From Hyaloperonospora brassicae (taxonomy: Eukaryota; Oomycota; Peronosporomycetes; Peronosporales; Peronosporaceae), in NCBI GenBank assembly GCA_947650285.1, contig CANTFL010001372.1, positions 186,001 through 250,000 of the forward strand: 64,000 nucleotides of DNA, read 5' to 3'. The notes beneath the pieces were generated by a model that was not told the origin of the DNA, made no database searches, and was given only the letters and a program-made list of their open reading frames with translations. Shown here piece after piece: positions 30,553 to 41,428 of the stretch. Both the position numbers and the translations under genes were made by a program. The stretch's first letter is position 1; every line of letters begins with the position of its first letter.

Positions 30553-33482
30553 TCAATGTAGCCTCGCACGTAATCGTACCGACATATATATGTTTGACTC
30601 CTGGAACCCCTCTCTACCTATAGCACGTAGCAGAGATACATCATGTTCGTCCGTGGCATATGCCGTACGGATTAGACTAATTACCGACGACGACACAGTC
30701 GTAGCATGAACAATCTCATAGTCAGGCCTGCGTGACAACGCATCAGTTAAAGCATTCTGCTTGCCCGGCTTATACTTCACCTCAAAGTTGTACTCGGCAT
30801 AGAAGGAAAGCCAACGAGACAATATCTGAGAGAGGTGAGGCGAATGGGTTGCAGTTTGTAGTGGCGCATGATCTGTATAGATCACAAACGGCTCAGAGCC
30901 ATGAAGATGAACTCTGAATTTGACGAGAGCATAATTCATCGCAAGTAGCTCCTTGTCATGATCAGTATAGTTCTTTTCTGCAGCCTTCAGCTGCCGGGAC
31001 TCAAACGCAAAGACGCGTTCCCGTCCATTATTATCTGTCTTCAATGAGGCGCTGCCTATGGCAAAGTCATATGCGTCACAGACGACACTAAAAGGTCGAT
31101 CAGACTCAGGCAGAGCTAAGATTGGCTCATGAAATAGACCCTCCTTCACTGCTTGAAAAGCATCATGCTCGGTGCTAGCCCAGCACCATTCCACACCGTT
31201 TTTAAGGAGATTGGATAAAGTCCGAGTCATGTCTGCGTAATTCGCACTTCACTTGTGTAAGTTATTGATAAGGCCAATCCACTTACGTAAGTCCTTTTAA
31301 TTCTGTGAAACTGGCCAATCAGCAATGAATTTACCTTATCGAAATCCGCTCGAAGGCCTCGCTTATTATTATATCACCTTGAAAGAGAATCACTTCTGCA
31401 CTAAAGATGCACATAGCCGCGTTGGCGAACAATCTATTCGTGCGCATGCACTCGAACACCGCTCGTAAATGGTCAATGGGATTGTTCACTTCCATCCGAC
31501 CGTTCATAGCACGACTATGAACAAAGACTTTATCAAAGTACGTATGTGCATAACGTCGATGAAGTCTCTACGGTTGCGTCAGAAGACGATATAATATAGC
31601 TGAGGCATTTAGCAACCCCTATGGCATCACAAGCCGCTCTTAAAGCATACCGCTCGAGGTACTGACCTCTATCAGCGGAATATCGCTTTCTTGCATGAGA
31701 ATCTGGTAATAGCCATCGAATAGGTCGAGCGCACGATACATTGTACATCTCACCATATATGTTTTGAAGAACATCCTTCATCGACTTTGGTGTCTGAGCT
31801 GGGATGGAGCCCGCAATAAGCTTATTGTAAGCATAAACATTGCGCCACTTCCCATTGGGCTTTTTGACACAGAAAGTCGGTGTGGAATGAAGAGATTTGC
31901 TCTCACGTACCATCCCTGCCGCGTGCTTGCACGGAAGAAGTCGTCAATGACGTCACACTGTTCCTTCGGTAAAGGCCACTGCCGTGTTACGCAATATTTA
32001 GTTCCACGAACCAAGTCAATTTCATGACGTACACCTCTATCGGGAAGTAAGACGAACGGTGGGTTGCGACACACAACGTCCTGATACTCCTTTACCAAAG
32101 GATAGAAGTGATCAAGCGGATCCTTAAGGATCGAAGATCCACAACGGGTATCCAGTGCGACCCTTGTTTTGTCAAGGACAGACTAGTCCAATAACGAGGA
32201 TGAGTTCAACTCAACTATCGGCCGAATGACCACTAACTCGATAAATTCTCCTGCTTGTAGGTCTTGGCTAAATTCGCCTTCAGACATTTCGTCTAGGTCA
32301 AACAAAGTTTCCAAGGATGGGAAAGTCTCAAGACGGATGTCGCCATCAATATGGCCAATCACTTTATTGACAAGTGTCTATAGTGTAATATTACTATTAT
32401 CAATTCGTGACGTCATAGACGTTGGGCGCTTAACAGTTGCCACCCTACGCTTCGATTGTTTCCTCAAAGAAACCTTACGCCTCCTAGAGGCCGGGACAGT
32501 CGGATCCTCGTGGTTGCTACTAATCTTAGCACGCTCTATACGAGAGCCCATGTCTTGAACGACATCTGGTGAAGTGTTACGTAACTCGAACACTTCACCC
32601 AGTGAGTTTACACGTACCACTTCACGTACTGCATTCGAGCCTAGCCCTGAACACTCTAGCTTCTCGCCAACAATGTCATTACCGACATTCAGTGAGATGC
32701 CACCTCGGCCACCCTCACTCGGTGGAATTTCACGTGCCACCCCACTCACATCAGAGAAACTACATTCTTGATGTCTCGGCCTAGTCCAAAAATGCCTGCA
32801 TCATGCAGTGAATCATTATCACAACGAGTATCACTCAACAAAGTACAACTGTCTTCACATACGGTAAAAGCGCTCCGCTCAATGTTCATGTCATTGACAT
32901 AAAAGTCGACTAACTCGGACATACCCATGTCCAGCACGTTGATATCCTCTGTCAATGACTCGAGCCAATAGCGCTTTTTTTGCCTAGCGAAAATGGGTTC
33001 ATGACTCTACAAAGCTTCGCTAGGGACATTGCGCGTGGCGCCTAAGGTCTTGGATCTCCAATCAATCCATGGCTCATGGCCATCAAACCAAAGCCATACC
33101 CAGAATGAGATCATATCTCGAATCCAAATCGAGGACAAGACAGCGTTCAATGCTGTCAAAATCCAACATTTCAAACCTAAGTTTAACGGAACTTTAGGCA
33201 CCGTAACACGACTATCCGTCGCTAGTCGAATGGTGATCGAATCACCTTCATGCGCTTTGAGCGCTTCAGCGTATCGATGATTTTTCTTAAGAGAACGACG
33301 TCGAGCATAATTGCATAATGCTCCGGAGTCAATTAGGATCGACCAATGCTTATCATAGCCTTTGACCTTCGCCTCAGTGACTAACAAGCCAGGCTTGTAT
33401 CCACGTTCTGCGCTGACGGGCATAGAGCACTTATGGTCTAATCCCTGCTTCAATCGACCCTTTAAAGGAACAACAGAACCAG
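30553..33482 (-). pseudogene. Level-1 protease, reverse transcriptase and RNase H
   Basis: Reading from 33482 downward: the protease has DSGA (near 33330). A long acidic linker (32955-32378) follows. RT comes in two frames (32098-31533), with the active-site tetrad read as YFDK (near 31535) where YFDD is needed, so catalysis is lost. RNase H is at 31230-30553 with CDAYDFAIG, KELLAM and YTDH. Its upper end stops exactly at the level-2 LTR (33483). The matching gag end resumes beyond 60696. Confidence 0.88.
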
Positions 33483-34834
33483 TGCGCAGTCAGATCGACA
33501 CTATGTGATGACTAACGGCGCAGGAGACGACTGTGTTGAAGCGACCAGTGAATTCGCTTTATAAGAACGGATCGCGTTCAAGTTACATCCGAGTTGGCCG
33601 ACGGTTGGCAACGTCGGTCCCGCGACTGGACGGATCGCGTCCAATGGACGGTAGACAGAACCGGATATCAGATCAGACAGGATGGGACCTGCGATTTTGG
33701 GTTAAAGTATGACGGACGAAGGGTACAAGTCAGGGAGCCTCGATTACTGTCGAGGGGCCGCCTACGATGGCGATCAAGAGCCGAGATCGCGATCAGAGGA
33801 ATGTGTACAACACCATAGGATCCGCGATCAGTAAAGGCGACCGCGATCAAGGATGTGATCGTGATGAGAATCAGCGATCAGGTTGGTGTGGACCAAGAAA
33901 AGCGATCACGATCAGAGAGGAATGTGCCACGCCATATGATCCGCGATCAGCAAGGCGATCGCGATCAAGGAGGCGATCGCGATCAAGGAGGCGATCGAGA
34001 TCAAGGAGGCGAGATCAAGGAGGTGATCGAGACCGTGGTCAACGATCAGGTATGTGATCGCGATCAAGCTAGTGTGGGTTTTACCACACGATCGGCGACC
34101 ATAAAGGCGATAAAGATCTGACAAGTGTATCAAGTGTGTACCAAGGAAGTACAAGGTTGCTACCTTCTAGAAAGAACGACACGTGGTATGCAATGTCTAA
34201 GACATAGAGATAGAAATGAGATTGCTGAGTATGATTCGTTAGCATCAAGCAGAGTTCAGTTTGCTAGAAAGTACACTTGTTTACTTCTACTCCGGGTGGA
34301 TCACTGCCCACCCGACGTCAAGAAAAGTCAAATACTTTAATTAAGTGACGTGCCTAAATTGTTTGGTCAGGTGCGTTTAAGGCCTCTCAAACATCACCCC
34401 AACTGGGAATGGACGCAGGAAACACTTTGTGGCTATAGACTCAAGATCGCGAGACGGCTCAAGTAGTCAGAATGATTGCGAATCAAGGTCTACATTTGGT
34501 CAAGGCGATTTGTTACAGATCAAGGTGGCTCAAATCGATCACCATACAAGTAAGCAAGTGATCGCGTGACGATTTCCACGTGATCACACCAACCCCGATC
34601 GTGGTGTGAAGATTTCCACACCGAGATGGAGCCTCGACCCCATCACAAACACAATCAAGTTTTCCAGTGACGCGCGTCCACCTGGAAATCTGCAACCCGC
34701 CCCACCGACGGGTATACAAGGTGAGAAGGCTAGTTAGAACACGATATCGGACTACATTTCGTTAGTCGGTCTTCCGGGAGCCAGTAGATGTGTTGGTATC
34801 AACTCCTCAAAAGAGGCTTCACCACTCCACCACA
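33483..34834 (+). repeat. 5' LTR of level 2, 1352 bp
   Basis: Starts TGCGCAGTCAGATCG and ends CCACCACA, followed by ATGGGGCGTATGG as the likely primer-binding site. The first ~1000 bp match 59708-60696 at roughly 98%. The 3' portion is also related to the level-3 LTR (reverse complement), for example 34400-34475 and 34690-34834, so levels 2 and 3 belong to one superfamily. It contains an 18-bp tandem array (33943-34035). Confidence 0.85.
33943..34035 (+). repeat. 18-bp GATC-rich tandem array inside the level-2 LTR
   Basis: Units of the form gaggcgatcgcgatcaag are repeated about five times with small variants. In the 3' LTR (60195-60255) the array is shorter and rearranged, and an extra unit is found slightly upstream (60077-60094). 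Copy number therefore changed after insertion or during reverse transcription. Confidence 0.8.
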
Positions 34835-36229
34835 ATGGGGCGTATGGCTCAATCTTCTGGTAAACTATGTTTGCACAGTGAGTTACTGAGTGAATATGCA
34901 AAATTTTACACTTAAATTGAAATGAAAGCATCGATGGCCAAGGTAAACCTACAGACACGTGAGATAAAAGATTTTTAATTCATCGGAGTTTTAAAGAGGG
35001 TCTCTTGGAAAAATAAAATATAAAAGGAAAATGTATTACCTAATTGAGAGAAATACCTCGACCCCCTTCCGAAATCCCTTCGGGGACCATTGCGGATCGT
35101 GCGACATAGCATGATTCGCATAATGAAACCCTATCGACCTAAATTGAGCAAAAGTTGTCCAAGGTCACACCCACCATCTCGAGAATATATAAGTCGAGGA
35201 CGGCGAGGGTAAAAAACAACAACGCCCGAACCCGACCAACACGATCAAGTTTAAAGAAAGATTCCGAAGCCATTTAAGTTTGCGAAAGACAAAATATAGG
35301 TAAGTGTTGAAATGGGAACAGTCGGCCAAGGCGTACAAGTGAAATATGCTTGATTTTTTAAAAATAAACGAACAAGTCCTCCAAATTTTGAAGACAAAGC
35401 TGATAGACGAGTTTAAGGTCCATAAACCCCGGGTAATGCATCGAACGTGCTTTAGAAAATCTACGGGATCATGCAACTGTTGCATGAAGCTGGATTTGTG
35501 GCAGATATTTTCGATGTGAGGAAATTGTTGGAGTGCGATCAAGGTCATATCACCTACCTATGCCTATCGATGTATGAAAATTTAATCCGTCACACCGATA
35601 AAGTTTTAGTCGAATGTTAAGCTATTACCGCAATCGCGGACATAACGAGATTATACCACACCGGATCGTCCCAGTCTGCATCAGCAAAATCTGATATCGA
35701 GTCAGAAGGCTCAATCGTTATCAAGTAAAGGTTACTTGGACTAGTGGGTCCGATCATCGGCGCGATCGCGCAAACGGAATTGAGGCCGAGTCGCGATAGG
35801 CTGCTAGAAGCGCCACCGGAGGTGACACATCGGCTATTTAAGTCCACCTACTATCTTACATCGATAACACAATGGAGATAATTAAACAAAGGCAACGTAG
35901 TTAAGCCTGTCAAGCGATATGTCCAAGCCAAGCGAACAAGATGCCACGACCTTGGTAAACCTACACTTCCCAAATCGAGATAAGATCGGTCGGATCAAGT
36001 CAAGGCCGATCGGATTTTGGTGATCCTGGAGGACAAACCCCGTACGATTTGAAGCAAGAGGACTTAAGGCGTCCATAAATGACACCTACAATTTTTTTAT
36101 TGAATTCATGACCTTATTCCCAACGTAATCGGTATTCTGTGATCTCCGACCTGTGAACTATAAAGTTTTACGGCAAAGTTTAAGAAGAAAATCGCGCCAG
36201 AAGCTGAATCAGCAAGATCGGGTTAGCGT
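34835..36229 (+). other. Level-2 leader and unrecognisable 5' gag
   Basis: Starts with the primer-binding-site region. The rest should hold the leader and the N-terminal half of gag, but frames are short and no motif could be recognised. Confidence 0.4.
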
Positions 36230-37190
36230 TCGTAAGGGACCAATTACCGGATGACGAAAAATTGCTGGTGTTCGTAGATCTTATGACTGGACCGGCACAA
36301 TATTATCACAGTCAATTAAGTCGAACTACTCGTTGCACATTTAAGTATCTGCTCGATGGCGGGACGGTAAGATATGGGAGATATGTTGTTCCAAATGCCA
36401 GACAATATTACACGCGCGCAAACTACCAGACGAAACCTCACAGGAGTATATGCACCGATTAAATGAGAGCGATCTGAGCCTAGGTCGCGATGCTTCATGG
36501 TAGACTTGCTTACGTGGCGTGAACATGTAAAACACCTTTTGTTACGCTGGATAATCGTGATTTGATAAAACAGTTGACCTTACTGCGATCGTCGGATGCC
36601 GACGACATGATAGCAACGTTGCCTGCGTATTAGCGGATGAAAAACCAGTTGACGAATTCGTCGATGAACTCTACAATTTTTTTCTCAGCGATCATAAGCT
36701 CACGCTTAATAGGTATTATCAAAATTAATCCGAGCAGTTCTGGCGATCATGGTGGAAAGCGAGAGCAGCATTTAGGAATTGGATCCAAATGGATCGGATG
36801 ATGACTCGGACCGGCTTAAGGTTTGTGCGATCACTTCATCCATATAAGTGAGGTCAAAAAAGGCCATCGTATGTCACATGAGGAAGCTGATCGGTTAGAG
36901 TTACGTGGTCCCGGAGTATGAACCGAAGACTACACTTAATGAGGATCGATCAATCATAATGATCGTATAGGCTGGAAAAGATTGACCTTCCATAAGTGCT
37001 GGCATATAGAGCATCCATAGTAAAAGTGTGTGTAACGCGTTTGCGGCTTGCAGAAAAGTGCATTGGAGTGGCAAGTGCCCTATAAGAGAAATCTACAAAT
37101 TGATGCGCAAGTGGTATATGCCTACCAAGCACGCAGAAATGTTTTCGTCTGAGGCAAAGAAAATGTTAAAATAGGACTCCCCCAAAGAAA
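36230..37190 (+). pseudogene. Level-2 gag remnant
   Basis: A capsid segment at 36262-36440 (LMTGPAQYYHSQLSR, then ARQYYTR) and a nucleocapsid Cys/His region near 37000-37110 (final GKCPI-like element followed by KWYMPTKHAEMF) are visible, separated by stops and frameshifts. This gag type differs from that of element 1 and level 1 but matches the minus-strand gag of level 3. Confidence 0.75.
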
Positions 37191-37352
37191 GAATCAGGTT
37201 CGAACCGAGCGTTCAAAACTCTGCATATATGCATTCGGTTTAAGACGAGTGAATAATCAGGAGGTATACGATTAGGCCGAAACGTTTGCTAAGATACGTG
37301 ACAAATTAACTTGCGTCCCAATTAATTCAAGTAAGAAAAGAACTGATTTTGA

Positions 37353-38611
37353 TGTAGTGGAGTGTTGATCACCAATTCCTTGTGACCCCGACTCTTCACT
37401 GACGCCCGGACGACCGACTAATGGAGGGGGTACCCTGATTCCGTGCTCTGTGTCTTTTTTTCGCTTTGTGTACCCGCCGGTGGGGCGAGTTGCGCTCTTC
37501 TTCGTGGACTTGAGCTGAAGCTGAACTTGGCCGTTTTGAGGATAGGAGTTGATCGGGTGGAAATTCTTCCCCCGGATAAACGTGGGGGTGGATCGAGTAA
37601 AAATTCTTCACTCGATCGCATGTATACTTGGACGCTCTACCAGAGTAGCCTTTGTCCAGGGGTTGATGCTTGATGCGCGAGCCTTCTGACCACTTGAGCC
37701 GTCTCGCGATCTTGAATCTGAACCTTAAGGTTCCCTGCGTCCGATTGTAGTTGAGGGTGGTAATTGATGTTTCTCCTGACCAAACAATCCAACGGCGAAG
37801 CTTGCAGAGACACGGGTCACTCTCTGTTCAACGGGAGGCCAAAGTTCCTGCCCGGGAGAATTCGACGCGTGTCTTTCGTTGCAAATTCAACTCTGTTTAA
37901 TGTCAACCAACCAAATACAAAACCCATGACTACGCCTATCTGATCGCTAGATCTCGGTTGCGTATCTCCTGTCTATGTCATTAACCTCTTGTATCACGTA
38001 GTATACAGCCGATACTCGGGTGGCGGATCGCTCCGTAGTGGATCGCTTGGGTAGTAGATCACTTCATAATGGATCGCTTCATAATGGATCGCTTTATAGT
38101 GGATCGCGTTATGTGGTCCACACCAATTATGTGTCCACACAATCAAGCGTTACATACCCAAGATGGATCGTGATCGGTCTCCCGAGTCTTTGATCGGGCA
38201 TCCATCATCGAATCGTCGTCACTTCTGAGACCTCGCATGTTTGATGATCTTGTCTATCCACTCCTCCAGCCTGCTTCCATATTCACCTCTCTTCCATTGT
38301 CGCTATCGATCCAGTAATCCGGATGATGTTCACCTCTCGAGTGATCCGGTCCTTGAAACTTGATGATCCAAACCCTTGATTACGGATCGTGATCGGTCAG
38401 TCGTCGATCCTTGACTATACTCCCTCTTGACCGTTTAGTAGACCAATCCACATAAATTCAACCGTCGTTTTCTGTCACCCAGTCGTTTAATCTCATCATT
38501 AGTGCCAACGGGCACATCTCGGAGGGCGATGCACCAATCAAATTGAACTCGCACTAAATACGGTCAGCACGCTCCACAATTTCCATCATTATTCCTCTGC
38601 GCTTCCCCACA
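37353..38611 (-). repeat. 3' LTR of level 3, 1259 bp
   Basis: On the plus strand it starts TGTAGTGGAG and ends CCCACA. It is nearly identical to 49811-51069, with roughly 20 differences by eye, a third of them clustered in the last 70 bp. It contains 17-bp repeats built on 'ggatcgctt' (38020-38105). A ~40-bp block (37681-37719) is the reverse complement of the corresponding block of the level-2 LTR (60651-60690). Confidence 0.9.
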
Positions 38612-38629
38612 GCAGTCCCCTGCGCCGGC

Positions 38630-38672
38630 GATCGACATACAGTGTCGATCGACATTCAGTGTCGATCGACTA
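38630..38672 (+). repeat. 16-17-bp repeats next to the level-3 3' LTR
   Basis: The word gtcgatcgac with 'cagt' spacers occurs three times in a row just inside the element, between the 3' LTR/polypurine region and the antisense coding region. It could be part of the antisense gene's 5' region. Confidence 0.65.
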
Positions 38673-41100
38673 TGCACCCGTAACATCCATGAAGGATGCG
38701 CCGTTCGCATCTTCCAGATCGACTTCATCTTCAACTATCTCTTCAGATTCTGGTAAGCCGCTACCGCCTTCTACCTCACCACCAGTTTCCTCTGGTGGTA
38801 GGCGTACCGTGTTCCCTTTGACTCGGGTGAGCGCTACGTCTTATGTGGTTCGCGAGACTTTAAACTCGACAATCGCGGCAGTCTACGATCGACTGGACCT
38901 TTAGGAAGCGGTTATGAGTGACTACTACTCCTTAAAGAGAGCATGTCAAGACCGGAAGTTAAAGGTCGACCGATTTGGAATTGCAATCGTACGTCGAGAT
39001 CGCTCCGCTCTTGTCTGCATAGTTCCAGGAAAATTATGTCGGGCCTTGTAGCGATCACCAGAACTTGATCGAAAGATAGCGCGAATTTTAAACGAAGCTG
39101 GTACGACGCGCGACGCAAGATGCAGTGATTTGATACTATAATCGGCTCTCTTACAAGAAAAAAGGAATTTGAAACAAGCAGAAGACCGCGCATTCACGAA
39201 TTATACATCTCCCAACGGCAAATGGAGGCATTGACTTCGCGCCTTATTACCACGGAACAAACCTCGGACGACGATCTTCAAGATGCAACGGAAAAGGCGT
39301 CCAAGTACAAGGAACGTTTTCACTGAGTTTCAAAGAAACTTATAATAGCCAAAACAGTGCTGGAATACTTGTCAAAGTCATATCACAGTCGTCTTCGCGA
39401 AGGATAACGCGTTTAGGCGGAAATACAGCGGTTGCTATCGGTCCTCGCGAGCCGTGATACCAGGGTAGATCGCCTGAGAAGTCAAGCAATGGACTGACAT
39501 CAAAGTGTTTCCTGGCCGTCCGCGATCGCGACATGATCTGGATCCACTTTGCACAGCTGGATTCCGTCACTCTCCCAACCACCAAAAAAGTAGGTCTACG
39601 GATCCGGTCATCCAATCAAGCGTCTTTGCGCAGCGAAGATGATGGGATCCGTAGTGGAGTCGGTGTCTTTTTTTCGCCTAAGTCGGCCGGTAAGTCCCCG
39701 CGATCCCATGAGCCTGTGCAATCCGCCAATTTTTTCTGTATCACAGATATACCCCACGTTTTTGCGCTATCTACCAGATCAGCTCGCACTGACGAGACCA
39801 AAATCACGTCAGGATCGGCACGGAATTCGCTGCCCAAGACATCGCGATTAAAACTCGATCTGGTTCCCGAGCAGAAAGTTAGCGGTCCAAGAAGCTTCAA
39901 TCTAGCAATCCGTCTCTCTCCGATATAGAACCAATAAATTTACTGTAGAAGATACTCTGGCCGCATTGTCTGGATCGCGCTCTTCGTTGCTACGCCGTGG
40001 ATTGTCTAGCAATTCTTTGCCTTCTTCCGGATCGACTCATGCCCCAATTCTTGTGGATCTCCCAATCCCATCTAAATCACACTCACCATCGAGTAAATCC
40101 GCACCGCCTGCGAAGCGTCCAATCTCGAATGTGAACTTCTTTGGCGAAGCGTCAAACAACTCCGACGGATCGTTTAGCATGATTAGTGACCCGCGATATT
40201 CCGAGAATGCCCTGTTTTTGCTAGCCGAGTACGACCGTTTGGATCCGACCCGGGTACCTCGCGCAGAATGGTTTTTTGGATATCACCAACTGGTTACCTA
40301 GTCCCACCACCACGTACACTATTGGTAAGCCCGTCGTGTCGGCTTGACCTGCGTGGTAGAGCTTGACGTGGATACGCTATGCAGGCACCCGACGCGGCTA
40401 AAAGAATACACCTTTCCAGCACCCACCGCGCCTCGATATAATGCTGCCCCGCCTGAATCCGAGTAAAATCCACGGCTGGTTACTTCGGCTCCAGTGTTAG
40501 CGCTATACCGGCACGATTCTCAATACCACCACCGGATGCAAGTCTTACCGGTATCTTTTCACGCGAGTGGTTGGTTTGATGAGTTGTCGACCATGTATCG
40601 CGACTTCGAGACCTGGCACCGGCAGAATATATGGGAAACGACATACGCCTTACAGCTGCCAATCGAGAAGCGCGATCGCGATTCGGAGCTGGCACAGCTT
40701 TACAAGCAGCGCTAACAGCGGCGATCGCGTTTCGGATTCCAGTGAAAATAGCGTTGCGATTCATCCTTTAGGTGATATTCGTCGTACATTGCGATCTGGA
40801 CTTGTTCCTGGACACCTATTCATGCATTTCCCGTCTCCGTTCGAGGAGCTTTCATGGAACCCGGATTTGGACAATCCACAGAAAAACATATTCAACCAGG
40901 TCTCTGACCTGACGCGTCTGGGATCATTTGAACCTTGGCGCAACCAGTTTCGATCCCGCATCGAGAATCACGCATGGTCGTCGATCGCCTGCCTTTCCGG
41001 TAATTTTTCTCCGAAGTGGGCCATAGCGATCGATCCAGTATCTTCACTTAATATTTCAATACATCTCCATCGTTTTCTTCTTCGCCGATAGCCTAATATC
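38650..41100 (+). pseudogene. Antisense gene of level 3 (decayed, ~800 codons)
   Basis: Plus-strand pieces run antisense to the element between integrase and 3' LTR. The order is: a Ser/Thr/Pro-rich start and a segment ending VYDRLDL (38659-38904); heptad-like, charged coiled-coil sequence to about 39350; a Ser/Pro-rich linker (39966-40140); a segment ending in EYDRLDPTRVPR (40190-40260); an aromatic folded-looking domain with FETWHRQNIWETTYA (40590-40650); and a final segment (40780-40970) with FMHFPSPFEEL. The pieces are separated by several stops and shifts, but composition and continuity are protein-like over 2.4 kb. This architecture (coiled coil first) differs from that in element 1. 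Function is unknown. Confidence 0.6.
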
Positions 41101-41428
41101 ATCTAATTTGCTTTTTCATATACCCACTGCGATTGTACTTCAAAACGCTAAATTGCCACACTTTCGATCTCTCTTACTTCTCCTTCTTAAACCTTCTTGC
41201 GTTTCAATTCCTATCCGACATATCGGCTATTCATCGATTTTTGCTTCGTGTAATTACATTACCTCACAGCAATTCTGGCTGACACGATCGCGATTGACTC
41301 TTGCAGCAAGGCTCAACAGTTCAAGCCTTCCTCGTTCACCCATGTTGGATAACCAGACCTCTTCCATTGCACCAAATAATGGCGTAAGATCCATCCAAAT
41401 CGAGTCTTCTTGCTGGATCGCACCTACA

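Noticed and set aside
35165..35548. 127-codon minus-strand open frame in the level-2 leader
   Set aside because: Lies where gag leader is expected on the plus strand, with no motif; treated as a shadow.
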